64,000 nt of DNA from Roseibium aggregatum (GTDB lineage Bacteria; Pseudomonadota; Alphaproteobacteria; Rhizobiales; Stappiaceae). How positions within the stretch are numbered: position 1 is the first letter of the stretch; each line of letters begins with the position of its first letter. Below the pieces are notes generated by a model that did no database searches, was not told the DNA's origin, and was given only the letters and a program-made list of their open reading frames with translations. Location: assembly GCF_014692675.1 (NCBI RefSeq), contig NZ_JABFCZ010000016.1:62001-126000 (forward strand), read 5' to 3'. Below, piece after piece: positions 53,824-61,456 of this stretch. The position numbers and the translations under genes were made by a program.

Positions 53824-54498
53824 TCAAAGCCGGTCGCGGACCGCAGTGAGGAAGGCCTTGAACAGCTTGCGGTGGATCCGCCGATAGATCAGGAATTCCG
53901 GGTGCCACTGGACCCCCATGGCGAAATGGGCCGCGGGGTCCTCGATCGCCTGCGGGACTTCGAATTCGTCCCGGGCGACGATGTTCAGGCTGTCGCCGAG
54001 CCGGTCGATCGCCTGATTGTGCAGGCTGTTGACCCTGAGGGTTTCGCGCTCGTGGATCCGGGCAAGCCGGCTGTCATTGACGAAGCGCACCGTCTTGGCC
54101 GGCAGCGGGGTCCACATCTTCGGAACACCCTCGAAGACCGCGCGCACGTCCTGGTGCAGCGAGCCGCCGCGATGAACGTTGAGCATCTGCGCCCCGCGGC
54201 AGATACCGAGCACCGGCATGTCCAGCGGATCGGCAAACCTCAGGATCTCCAGTTCCATCTGGTCCCGCTCCGGATCGAGGCGGGCATCGAGGGGCGTGTT
54301 GGCGAGATAAAGATCCGGGCTGATATCGTCGCCGCCGCCGATGATGAAGCCGTCGAAATCGGTAAGGTCGTACTGGCGTGCAGGCGCGATCAGCCGCACC
54401 GGTTCCGCTCCGTAAAGCGTCAGCGACATCCAGTAGAACCACCACATGTAACGTCCGCCGCCGCGCGATGTGGTAACGGCTATCCGGGGTCTGGTCAT
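53824..54498 (-). CDS. Class I glutamine amidotransferase-like peptidase (C26, PuuD-like)
   Basis: 224 aa from the ATG at 54498. Nucleophile elbow GICRGAQMLN (Cys near residue 98) and GVQWHPEF with the His and Glu of the triad are intact. C26 enzymes hydrolyse gamma-glutamyl amide bonds. Its start overlaps the amidoligase stop (ATGA), so the two are coupled. The pairing suggests either ammonia supply to the ligase or removal of a gamma-glutamyl protecting group. Confidence 0.92.
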   Translation of the reverse strand: MTRPRIAVTTSRGGGRYMWWFYWMSLTLYGAEPVRLIAPARQYDLTDFDGFIIGGGDDISPDLYLANTPLDARLDPERDQMELEILRFADPLDMPVLGICRGAQMLNVHRGGSLHQDVRAVFEGVPKMWTPLPAKTVRFVNDSRLARIHERETLRVNSLHNQAIDRLGDSLNIVARDEFEVPQAIEDPAAHFAMGVQWHPEFLIYRRIHRKLFKAFLTAVRDRL

Positions 54499-55499
54499 GA
54501 CAGCAGCAACCATTCGCTGGCCTTCACGGCCCAGGAGTTACTGAAGGGCCATTGATGATGATACTGGAAGGCCTCGCCCATTTCCCGAAGCAGGTCCGGT
54601 CTTTCAGCGAGCTTTTCCACCAGGCACCACCGGTTCCATTCCAGCAGGATGCCCCACCCCGGTTCGCCGAGGCGGGAATCGGGCAGGCGGTAGTGGAACG
54701 TCGGCCGCGTCTTGATGAGGGGATCGTTGACAACATCGAGCACCCGTTTCCTGTCGAGATGGGCAAACAGCGGCAGCATGTCCAGTTCCCGGTTTCGGGT
54801 CGGATTGTCTTCCAGGTAATCGTCGATCAGCGTGGAGAGGTCCGGGGCGTAGTCCGGCGCGACGACCTTGCTCACATAGGGCAGCGGAAACGGGTCCGCA
54901 AAGGCGGCGATCCGGCGGGTCGGATCGACGTCGATCACGGCCCGGAGCCAGTCGGACATCAAGAGATAAGCCTTCAGCATCGCGGTCAGATAGCTTACGT
55001 CCGTCGACACGATTTCCGGATTGAGCTGTGCCCCGAAGGCATAAAGCGGGCTTGAGCGCGTGCTGGACGCGCCGGCATCGTGAAGGGCGGCCACAAGCGT
55101 TTCGACTTCCGGCAGGTCGTCGAGGGCGATCGGCGGACAGGCGACCTCGCAGGGCACGACATAGGAGGAAATATCGCCAAGAAGTTTACGGAACTCGGCC
55201 CGGAACCGGGTCAGGAACTCCTTCGTGCCTTCCGCCGGTGTTTCGAATTTGTCTTCATCGGCTGCCGAATGGACATACTGGCTGTCGAGCTCGCAGACGA
55301 ACTCGCCGAATTTCGTGTCCTTGACGAAGAACCGGTGCGGGTCTTCCTCAACGATGCTGCCACCGAAGAGCGACTGGACGAGCCTGGCGCCGTCGCGGGC
55401 GCTGACGGCTGCAAATTCCAGTTCCACTCCGACCCGGCGCGTCTTTCCGTCCGCACCGAGCGTGTGCGGCGGCCACATCATCTTTTCGGACAGGATCAT
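54495..55499 (-). CDS. Amidoligase (Amidoligase_2 family, COOH-NH2 ligase)
   Basis: 334 aa from the ATG at 55499 (GGGAA upstream, ten bases after the methyltransferase stop). Glutamine-synthetase-like fold expected; the N-terminal strand VGVELEFAAVSARDG, a second acidic block EFVCELDSQYV, and the later TFHYRLPDSRLGEPGWGILLEWNRW fit the family. Predicted to form an amide bond with ATP between a carboxylate and an amine on a small molecule or peptide. Substrate unknown. Middle gene of a three-gene operon. Confidence 0.9.
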   Translation of the reverse strand: MILSEKMMWPPHTLGADGKTRRVGVELEFAAVSARDGARLVQSLFGGSIVEEDPHRFFVKDTKFGEFVCELDSQYVHSAADEDKFETPAEGTKEFLTRFRAEFRKLLGDISSYVVPCEVACPPIALDDLPEVETLVAALHDAGASSTRSSPLYAFGAQLNPEIVSTDVSYLTAMLKAYLLMSDWLRAVIDVDPTRRIAAFADPFPLPYVSKVVAPDYAPDLSTLIDDYLEDNPTRNRELDMLPLFAHLDRKRVLDVVNDPLIKTRPTFHYRLPDSRLGEPGWGILLEWNRWCLVEKLAERPDLLREMGEAFQYHHQWPFSNSWAVKASEWLLLS

Positions 55500-55509
55500 G
55501 GCTTCCCGG

Positions 55510-56634
55510 TCAGGCTTCCTCTTTGACGAATTCCGCAACCCGCGAAACGAACGCCGGCATCACGGCATTCTCTCTCAAGCCCGCCTGTCGGAACAACCCC
55601 GTCAGGTCTTCCTTCAGATACGAGGTAAAGTAAGGTTCGTGGAAGAGCTGGGGGAAGAGCGACAGCAGCCCGTCGTAATCCGGAACATCGCCGGTCTGCA
55701 GGCTGTCGACGAACAGGAAACTGCCGCCCGGCTTCAACACGCGTGCCACTTCCGAAATCACCTGACGGCGCACCTTGGGCGGAAGCTCGTGGAAGAGAAA
55801 GACGCAGGAAATCACGTCGAGGCTGTTGTCGGCAAAGGGCAGGTTTTCCGCCATCGCATTGACGAAAGTTGCCCGATGGCTGTCAATCCGTTCCCGGGCG
55901 ACGTTGAGATAGGGTTCTGACAGGTCCACGCCGACGCCCTTCAGACGGGGAAAGGCGGCAAGGGCCGGTTTCAAGAGGCCGCCGGTGCCGCATGCCAGGT
56001 CCGCGTAAGCGACCTTCCGCTGGTCTTTCGCCCGCAGAATCCGGGCAAAGGGAACAAGCGCGCGCCGGCGCATGGCCGCCGTTGCCCCGGAAAACAGAAC
56101 ATCGACCTGAAAATCATAGAGCCTTGCGCTTTCCTCGGAGAACCAGCCGTCCGTCTGGAAATGGAAATTCTGGCGGTAATAGCGCGGCAGGTTCTTTCCG
56201 AACCGGTCGCTTTCCTCAAAGACCTCCTGATGGCTGCCGGTTGCCCGGCGTTCGGCGACCCTGGGCACATCGGCGAAGAAGGTCCGGCTGGTTCGGAGCA
56301 GTTCGCCCGGGGTCATGGTGCCGTCGCGCGGGGAAGGGTAGTCGCCGTCCTCCACCGATTTCAGATCCGCGGCAAAAAGCTTTGCAATGTCGGAAAGCAT
56401 GCGCCGCTGGGACGGCACCGGCCCGTCCGGAACCGGTTTGGGTGTTTCGGGAAGGTCCGCCTTCAGCCGGTTGTTGATCCGGCGCATGGCCTCGGAATGC
56501 GCGGTATAAAGCGCGATCCGGCTGCCCTGCCGCAGGATGTAGCCGGTCCGCCTGGCCAGTTTTCCAAGAGACGGCCGTGCGGATCGTTCATTCCCTGAGG
56601 TCTCGACAGGTTCACTGGTCTCGACCGGCTTCAT
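55510..56634 (-). CDS. Class I SAM-dependent methyltransferase
   Basis: 374 aa. An Arg-rich helical N-terminal region of about 200 residues (RQNFHFQTDGWFSEESARLYDFQV) precedes a methyltransferase core with motif I YADLACGTGGLLKPAL, the acidic GVGVDLSEPYL, and FLFHELPPKVRRQVISEVARVLKPGG. Substrate unknown. It heads the operon with amidoligase and C26 amidotransferase. Its start lies within the distal copy of the 75-bp direct repeat, whose other copy follows the RNA methyltransferase gene, so these two genes were once neighbours. Confidence 0.88.
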   Translation of the reverse strand: MKPVETSEPVETSGNERSARPSLGKLARRTGYILRQGSRIALYTAHSEAMRRINNRLKADLPETPKPVPDGPVPSQRRMLSDIAKLFAADLKSVEDGDYPSPRDGTMTPGELLRTSRTFFADVPRVAERRATGSHQEVFEESDRFGKNLPRYYRQNFHFQTDGWFSEESARLYDFQVDVLFSGATAAMRRRALVPFARILRAKDQRKVAYADLACGTGGLLKPALAAFPRLKGVGVDLSEPYLNVARERIDSHRATFVNAMAENLPFADNSLDVISCVFLFHELPPKVRRQVISEVARVLKPGGSFLFVDSLQTGDVPDYDGLLSLFPQLFHEPYFTSYLKEDLTGLFRQAGLRENAVMPAFVSRVAEFVKEEA

Positions 56635-56707
56635 CGGTTCACTCCCTCACGAGGTTGCGCCCGCCTCAATATGGGGTGAGAACACGAACTGGTCCACTGG
56701 CGTAACG
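56632..56707. repeat. Direct repeat, distal copy (displaced 3' end of the RNA methyltransferase gene)
   Basis: Begins CATCGGTTCACT and contains TGGGGTGAGAACACGAACTG at 56672. On the minus strand it encodes VTPVDQFVFSPHIEAGATS then a stop, nearly the same tail as the intact RNA methyltransferase 1.4 kb away. About 80% identical to 58043-58117, with a 26-base perfect core. Confidence 0.92.
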
Positions 56708-56740
56708 GATTGCTTCATCTAAGCGCTAAAAACAATCTTA

Positions 56741-56776
56741 ATTCGCATGGTGACAAGCTGGAGTTGATATGCGAAT
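56741..56776. promoter_or_regulatory. Inverted repeat upstream of the DUF488 gene
   Basis: ATTCGCAT (56741-56748) and ATGCGAAT (56769-56776) are perfect complements 20 bases apart, ending 22 bases before the DUF488 ATG. It could be an operator for an unlinked repressor or a leader hairpin. Confidence 0.45.
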
Positions 56777-56798
56777 CAGTTCCAGGAAGGAGCGCCGA

Positions 56799-57305
56799 AT
56801 GTTTACAACTATAGGTTATGAAAAGGCCGATCTTGAAGATTTTATCGCGACGCTTCAGGCCGGTGGTGTCGAAGTGCTTGTCGATATCAGAGACCGTGCA
56901 CAATCTCGGCGTAAAGGGTTTTCGAAAACGGCGCTCTCTGAAGCTGTCCAATCGGTAGGTATCGGCTACATCCATGTCAAAGCGCTTGGAGATCCGAAAG
57001 AGGGTCGGGATGCGGCCAGAGCCGGACTTATGGATAAGTTCCGATCGATTTTTCTCGGTGTCATGGATGGTGAAACCGCCCAAATTGCTCTGGAAGAAGT
57101 AAAAGAGCTCGCGAAAGATCGAACCATCTGCCTGATGTGTTACGAGCGGGACCATCATTGCTGTCACCGCAAAATTGTTGCAGATCATTTAGAAGAAGCT
57201 CTAGGTTGTAAGGCAGTGCACCTAGGGGTAAATGGGAATGCAACTCGAAAAAGCGGAGCAAGACGAGTGTTTTATTCTCGTCAAAGCGCAGCCGCACAGA
57301 TCTAG
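56799..57305 (+). CDS. DUF488 domain protein
   Basis: 168 aa from the ATG at 56799 (AAGGAG six bases upstream). Family elements in order: FTTIGYEKADLEDF, LVDIRDRAQSRRKGFSK, ALGDPKEGRD, and LMCYERDHHCCHRKIVADHL, with the Cys-Glu and Cys-His-Arg cluster expected at the active site. DUF488 proteins are thought to be nucleotide- or nucleic-acid-related and often occur in defence or stress islands; biochemistry unknown. Overlaps the next gene by 74 bases, so the two form one unit. Confidence 0.9.
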   Translation: MFTTIGYEKADLEDFIATLQAGGVEVLVDIRDRAQSRRKGFSKTALSEAVQSVGIGYIHVKALGDPKEGRDAARAGLMDKFRSIFLGVMDGETAQIALEEVKELAKDRTICLMCYERDHHCCHRKIVADHLEEALGCKAVHLGVNGNATRKSGARRVFYSRQSAAAQI

Positions 57306-58029
57306 CAAATACTCTGAAACTGTATGCTGTGCTGGCATTGGACGTGATGGAAAATGGCGACGCCAGTATCCGGTACCATTCAGAATTCTGCAGAGTGATC
57401 AAAAGTTTAAGAGATGGAATTGGATCAATTATAGCTACACGACTTCTATTCGAGATAGACGAATTGAAAGCCAAAAGGTTCTGCCGGAATCACTTAGCGT
57501 GTCCGGTTCGGTTAAGAAGTCCGAGCGTGCGCGCTTCTTAAATCCGCTGGTGCGAAGTTCATTCGAGGAGGCAAATTCGAAGAATGAATCTTTGACGATG
57601 ATTCGACCTGCGCAATTTGAAATCATTCCATTTGAGAAAACATCTCGCGAGATTGAAATCGAACGGCAGAAACACGCCGAACTCGCAAATCAGCTTTCGA
57701 TGTTTGATTCTACTGCCCGACCACTTAAGCCGTGCCCGGTACGCTTCGTAGCTCGCTGGAAAGATATGGAAGGTAATGAGCGGAGGCACTCATGTGATGA
57801 TTGGGAAACTATTGCTGCGTTCAATCGCTTTGAGCGAAACTATAATAGAAAAAAGGCAATTGAGGATATCAAATATAAATACGAAGAGCAGTACTTTCGA
57901 GCAGGAATAGTCTTAACTTTCAGTACTCATAGTCGGAGAAACGTCACCAATGGAACACCTAATCAATGGTTGCTGGTAGGTGTCGTGAGATTGGATTTTG
58001 ATACTCAAGGCGACTTTCTGCTTCGTTGA
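57232..58029 (+). CDS. Unrecognised protein coupled to DUF488
   Basis: 265 aa; ATG at 57232 (AGGGG upstream) or 57238. I do not recognise a named family. The N-terminal part has ILVKAQPHRSSKYSETVCCA, then DGKWRRQYPVPFRIL and DRRIESQKV, which look like strongly conserved binding residues. The middle is helical and charged. The C-terminal part (FRAGIVLTFSTHSRRN, QWLLVGVVRLD) looks like a compact beta domain. AT-rich, poor codon match to neighbours, typical of recent transfer. Translational overlap with DUF488 suggests a two-protein complex. Confidence 0.8.
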   Translation: MGMQLEKAEQDECFILVKAQPHRSSKYSETVCCAGIGRDGKWRRQYPVPFRILQSDQKFKRWNWINYSYTTSIRDRRIESQKVLPESLSVSGSVKKSERARFLNPLVRSSFEEANSKNESLTMIRPAQFEIIPFEKTSREIEIERQKHAELANQLSMFDSTARPLKPCPVRFVARWKDMEGNERRHSCDDWETIAAFNRFERNYNRKKAIEDIKYKYEEQYFRAGIVLTFSTHSRRNVTNGTPNQWLLVGVVRLDFDTQGDFLLR

Positions 58030-58042
58030 CCTTTCGGAGCTC

Positions 58043-58117
58043 CATCGGTTCACTTCCTCGAAAGGTTTGCCACCACCTCGATGTGGGGTGAGAACACGAA
58101 CTGGTCCACCGGCGTGA
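58043..58117. repeat. Direct repeat, proximal copy (3' end of the intact RNA methyltransferase gene)
   Basis: Begins CATCGGTTCACT and contains TGGGGTGAGAACACGAACTG at 58084. It encodes the intact tail VTPVDQFVFSPHIEVVANLSRK plus the stop, and beyond the stop a vestige of the next gene's start (ATGGAGCTCC on the minus strand). Confidence 0.92.
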
Positions 58118-59288
58118 CTGTCTGAAGCTCATAACCGCCGTCGATCAGGATCCTGAGATCCCGGGCAAGGGTTGCCGGATTGCAGGAAACGGCCGCAATG
58201 TGCGGAACGGCGGACAGCGCCAGTTGCTCCGCCTGGGCCTGCGCGCCGGCCCGCGGCGGGTCGAAGACGACCGCATCGAAGGCGTTCAGCTCCTCCGCCA
58301 TCAGCGGGCGCCGGAACAGGTCCCGCCGCTCCATCGTGACCTGTTTCAGGCCTTTGGGGATGCGCAGGGCGTTTTCCAGCGCCTTGATTGCCGCGGCATC
58401 GCCTTCCACCGCATGAACGGAGGCGGATTTCGCGACCCTGAGCGCAAAAGTGCCGGAGCCGGCGAAGAGATCGGCTACCTTCTTCGGCATGCCGAGGCCC
58501 TCCATGACCAGCGCGCAAAGGGCTGTCTCAGCGGCAAGGGTCGCCTGGGTAAAGCCGCCGGGCGGCGGAACGACGGCCGTGCCGTCCATGTCGAGCGCGG
58601 GCGGGCGCACCTCCAGGAGGGTTTCGCCGTTGACCGACAGACGGGCCAGGTCCAGTTCGACCGCGAGCTGCGACAGCTGTGCGATCTTTTGTTCGTAATT
58701 CCTGTTGGCCTGGTCGAAGGTCACATCAAGCCCGGCCGTTGTCGACAGGACCGTGACCCGAAGCTCGCCTTTCTTCGGCATCAGAGGCTCCGCGAGCCGT
58801 TTGAGGCCGGCAAGGGCTGCCACAATTTCAGGAACAAGGACCGGGCATTCGCGAATATCGACAAGACGGTGGCTTGCCTTTTCGTGATAGCCCAGCAGCA
58901 CGTGACGCCCGGCGCGGACCGCGGTCAGGACCGCGCGGCGGCGCGTGCCGGCAGCGCCTGGAACAACGGCCTCGACGGCGGCGTCGATGCCCCGGTCTGA
59001 AAGCGCCTTTTCCACGAGCTTGCGTTTCCAGTCCAGATAGGCGCCGGGCGCAAGCTGCTGCACCGAGCAGCCGCCGCAGGCGTCGAAGTGCCGACAGATC
59101 GGTTCGATCCGCTCCGGGCTTGGTTGTTCGATCCGGATGTGGTTCGCCCGGCCGCCGGCAACCTGTGCCGACACCGTTTCCCCGGGAAGGGCGCCTGGAA
59201 CGAACACGGGACCATCCGCGGTCTCCGCGATCCCGTCGCCGCGATGGCCGAGGCTTGTGACCTGAAGCTGCATGATTTCTTTACTCAT
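58050..59288 (-). CDS. RNA m5U methyltransferase (RlmD/TrmA family)
   Basis: 412 aa. TRAM-like N-terminal domain (VTSLGHRGDGIAETADG), Fe-S cluster cysteines in CRHFDACGGCSVQQL, SAM motif VADLFAGSGTFALRVA, FDPPRAGA and the nucleophile in VSCNPATLARDL. Methylates uridine in 23S rRNA, likely RlmD-type; a TrmA role is less likely because of the Fe-S site. The last residues (VVANLSRK) come from the proximal repeat copy and differ from the displaced version (AGATS). Start ATG at 59288; 59273 is also possible. Follows tlyA on the same strand. Confidence 0.93.
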   Translation of the reverse strand: MSKEIMQLQVTSLGHRGDGIAETADGPVFVPGALPGETVSAQVAGGRANHIRIEQPSPERIEPICRHFDACGGCSVQQLAPGAYLDWKRKLVEKALSDRGIDAAVEAVVPGAAGTRRRAVLTAVRAGRHVLLGYHEKASHRLVDIRECPVLVPEIVAALAGLKRLAEPLMPKKGELRVTVLSTTAGLDVTFDQANRNYEQKIAQLSQLAVELDLARLSVNGETLLEVRPPALDMDGTAVVPPPGGFTQATLAAETALCALVMEGLGMPKKVADLFAGSGTFALRVAKSASVHAVEGDAAAIKALENALRIPKGLKQVTMERRDLFRRPLMAEELNAFDAVVFDPPRAGAQAQAEQLALSAVPHIAAVSCNPATLARDLRILIDGGYELQTVTPVDQFVFSPHIEVVANLSRK

Positions 59289-59339
59289 GGCCGAGCGATA
59301 GCTTCGAAGCGGCGAGAGTGCAACTGTGCAGACGGTGGG

Positions 59340-60083
59340 TTATCCGGTCTTCCTGCCGAAAAGCAGCCATTCGGCATTGCCGTCGCCGCCCTTGACCGGC
59401 GAAGGCGTCAGGCCGAGGGCATGCCAGCCGGCAACCCCGTCGAGCCAGAGCTGAAGCTCATGTGCGGTTCTTTCGGCGACGTGTGGATCGACAAGTCCGC
59501 CCTTGCCGATATTTTCCCGCCCCGCCTCGAACTGCGGCTTCACCAGAAAGATGCCTTCTGCCCCGGGGGCTGCCAGTTCGAGTGCGGGCGGCAAGGCGAG
59601 TTTCAGGGAAATGAAGCTGACATCGGAGACCAGCAGCTCCGGCCGGTCGTTATTCAGGTCGGCGCCAGTCAGGTCGCGCGCATTAAGACCGTCCCGGGCA
59701 ATAACCCGCGGGTCCGATCGCAGGCTCTCGTGCAACTGGTCGTGGCCGACATCGATGGCATGGATACGGCGCGCGCCGCGCTCCAGAAGCACCTGGGTGA
59801 ACCCGCCGGTGGAGGCGCCGATGTCGAGACAGATCGTGTCTTTCGGATCGACGCCGAAGACGTCCAGTCCTTCGATCAGCTTGAGGGCTGCGCGGGACAC
59901 ATAGCCGGCAGCCGGATCGGCAACCGAAACAGCCGCGTCGCCCGCCACCTTCTGCGCGGGCTTTTCGCAAAGGGCGCCGTTCACACTCACCGTGCCGCGC
60001 AGGATCGCGTCGCGGGCCCGTGCGCGGCTCGGGAAAAGCCCCAGGTCGACAAGATGCTGATCGAGACGCGTTTTAGAATTCAT
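59340..60083 (-). CDS. tlyA: TlyA family rRNA methyltransferase / hemolysin-like protein
   Basis: 247 aa from the ATG at 60083. S4 RNA-binding domain about residues 3-60 (TRLDQHLVDLGLFPSRARARDAILRGTVSVNG), then an FtsJ-like methyltransferase with CLDIGASTGGFTQVLLERG and VKPQFEAG. TlyA-type enzymes 2'-O-methylate rRNA cytidines, affecting capreomycin sensitivity where studied. Lies 51 bases upstream of the m5U methyltransferase gene, so two ribosomal RNA modifiers are adjacent. Confidence 0.94.
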   Translation of the reverse strand: MNSKTRLDQHLVDLGLFPSRARARDAILRGTVSVNGALCEKPAQKVAGDAAVSVADPAAGYVSRAALKLIEGLDVFGVDPKDTICLDIGASTGGFTQVLLERGARRIHAIDVGHDQLHESLRSDPRVIARDGLNARDLTGADLNNDRPELLVSDVSFISLKLALPPALELAAPGAEGIFLVKPQFEAGRENIGKGGLVDPHVAERTAHELQLWLDGVAGWHALGLTPSPVKGGDGNAEWLLFGRKTG

Positions 60084-60091
60084 GGCGTCTT

Positions 60092-60226
60092 TCAGAAACA
60101 GCCGGCGATGGCGGCCACCATCTTGTCGAAATAGATCCGCTCGCCGAACCGCAGCCACAGAATGCCGGACAGAACGATCAGGGCTGTCGCCCCGATTGCC
60201 AGTCCTCTGAAAAGCGATGCGTTCAC
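60092..60226 (-). CDS. 44-aa single-helix membrane protein
   Basis: GTG start at 60226 with GGAG eight bases upstream and a stop just before tlyA. Translated: a hydrophobic helix (LAIGATALIVLSGILWL), then a short tail RFGERIYFDKMVAAIAGCF ending at the TGA. The signal fits small membrane proteins I recall beside such genes in relatives. Placed between SCO1 and tlyA on the same strand with 30- and 8-base gaps, so probably co-transcribed. Function unknown. Confidence 0.75.
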   Translation of the reverse strand: MNASLFRGLAIGATALIVLSGILWLRFGERIYFDKMVAAIAGCF

Positions 60227-60256
60227 GTCGCTAACTCCGGTTCGGTCCAGCTCGCC

Positions 60257-60877
60257 TCAGCTGGATTTCGGCGCGTTATCGATCAGGCGGCGCAGCTTTT
60301 TCAGCGCGTTTTCCTCGTCCTCGCCATAGGCAATGGTTCCGACGAAATGATTGTCCGAATTCATCAGGAAGACTGCGGCCGAATGGTCCATCGTGTAATC
60401 GCCGTCGTCAAGCGGCACCTTTTTCGCGTAAACCCTGTAGGCTTTCGCGACCGCATCGATCTGCTCGCGGCTGCCGCTCAACGGAACGATCCGCTTGTCG
60501 AAGGCGGCGACATAGTCGCGCATGACGTCCGGCGTATCCCGTTCCGGATCGATCGTCACGAAGGCAAAGTTCATGCGGTCCGCATCGGGGCCGAGCGCCT
60601 CGATCCAGCCCTGCATTTCGGTGAGCGTGGTCGGGCAGACTTCCGGGCAGAAGGTGAAGCCGAAATAGATCGCAAGCGGTTTGCCGGCAAAGTCCTTGTC
60701 GGTCACGGTCTTGCCGTCGCCGTTGACGAGTTCGAACGGTCCGCCGATGGCGGACAGCGGCTCGATCAGGGCCTTGTTGGTGCTCGTGGCCTGCTGGTAG
60801 ACCAGCACGCCGGCAGCGGCAGCAAGGGCGGCAACCGCCGCCCATGCGCCGAAACGTATCAGTTTCAATTTAGACAT
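60257..60877 (-). CDS. SCO1/SenC family copper chaperone
   Basis: 206 aa. N-terminal anchor helix (~8-27), then a thioredoxin-like domain facing the periplasm, with copper-binding CPEVC in FGFTFCPEVCPTT and the third ligand His in MDHSAAVFLM. Helps metallate the CuA centre of cytochrome c oxidase or reduces its cysteines. Lies seven bases after the PCu(A)C gene. Confidence 0.95.
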   Translation of the reverse strand: MSKLKLIRFGAWAAVAALAAAAGVLVYQQATSTNKALIEPLSAIGGPFELVNGDGKTVTDKDFAGKPLAIYFGFTFCPEVCPTTLTEMQGWIEALGPDADRMNFAFVTIDPERDTPDVMRDYVAAFDKRIVPLSGSREQIDAVAKAYRVYAKKVPLDDGDYTMDHSAAVFLMNSDNHFVGTIAYGEDEENALKKLRRLIDNAPKSS

Positions 60878-60884
60878 GACGTCC

Positions 60885-61397
60885 TCAATTGCCGTCTTTT
60901 TTCATGCCGTCCTGACCCAATTTCATGTTGCCATGACCCATGCCTTTGGCGCCCATTTTCTCGACCGAGAGCTTGATCTCCACATCACCTGCCTTCTCGA
61001 AAGTCAGCACGACGGGGATCTCGGTGCCTTCCTCGAAAGGCGCGTTCAGGCCCATGAACATGATGTGGAGGCCGCCCGGCTGCAGCGCGACGGTTTCGCC
61101 GGCCGGAATCTCGATGCCGCCTTCCTTGGGACGCATGACCATGACGCCGTCCGTCACGGCCATTTCGTGCAGTTCCACCTTTTTTGCGGCCGGCGAGCTT
61201 GCAGCGATCAGACGGTCGGCTTCGGTGCCGGAATTGGTGATTTCGACGAAGCCGCCGCCGGCCATGGCCTTCGGCGGGGTTGCGCGGGTCCAGGTCTTGG
61301 ACAGGGTCAGGTTGCCGAGGGTAACGTCTTCCGCCTGTGCGGCAGAGGCAACAACGGCGAGCATGGCCGCAGCGGCCAGGGTTTTCAGGAGTTTCAT
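60885..61397 (-). CDS. Periplasmic copper chaperone PCu(A)C
   Basis: 170 aa from the ATG at 61397 (AAGGA eight bases upstream). Signal peptide ends near ASAAQAED. Copper ligands His77, Met79, Met88, His111 and Met113 (HEMAVTDGVMVM ... GGLHIMFMG) match the PCu(A)C H(M)xnM-HxM pattern. A Met/His-rich extension at the end (MGAKGMGHGNMKLGQDGM) offers extra copper sites. Delivers Cu(I) to cytochrome oxidase with SCO1 encoded just downstream. Confidence 0.94.
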   Translation of the reverse strand: MKLLKTLAAAAMLAVVASAAQAEDVTLGNLTLSKTWTRATPPKAMAGGGFVEITNSGTEADRLIAASSPAAKKVELHEMAVTDGVMVMRPKEGGIEIPAGETVALQPGGLHIMFMGLNAPFEEGTEIPVVLTFEKAGDVEIKLSVEKMGAKGMGHGNMKLGQDGMKKDGN

Positions 61398-61456
61398 CAG
61401 TTTAGTCCTTGAATGAGAGTGGGCTGCGCCGGTCGGCGCATTCTGTTTGTCTTGTC

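Larger units (their letters stand above)
56708..58042. mobile_element. AT-rich two-gene islet inserted at the 3' end of the RNA methyltransferase gene
   Basis: Bounded by the 75-bp direct repeats, visibly more AT-rich than either flank (some 60-base lines near 57850 are about 30% GC), and encoded on the strand opposite to the surrounding genes. Contains only DUF488 and one unrecognised gene, no integrase. The organisation is what is left by site-specific or homologous insertion at a gene end that restores the coding sequence. Confidence 0.8.
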
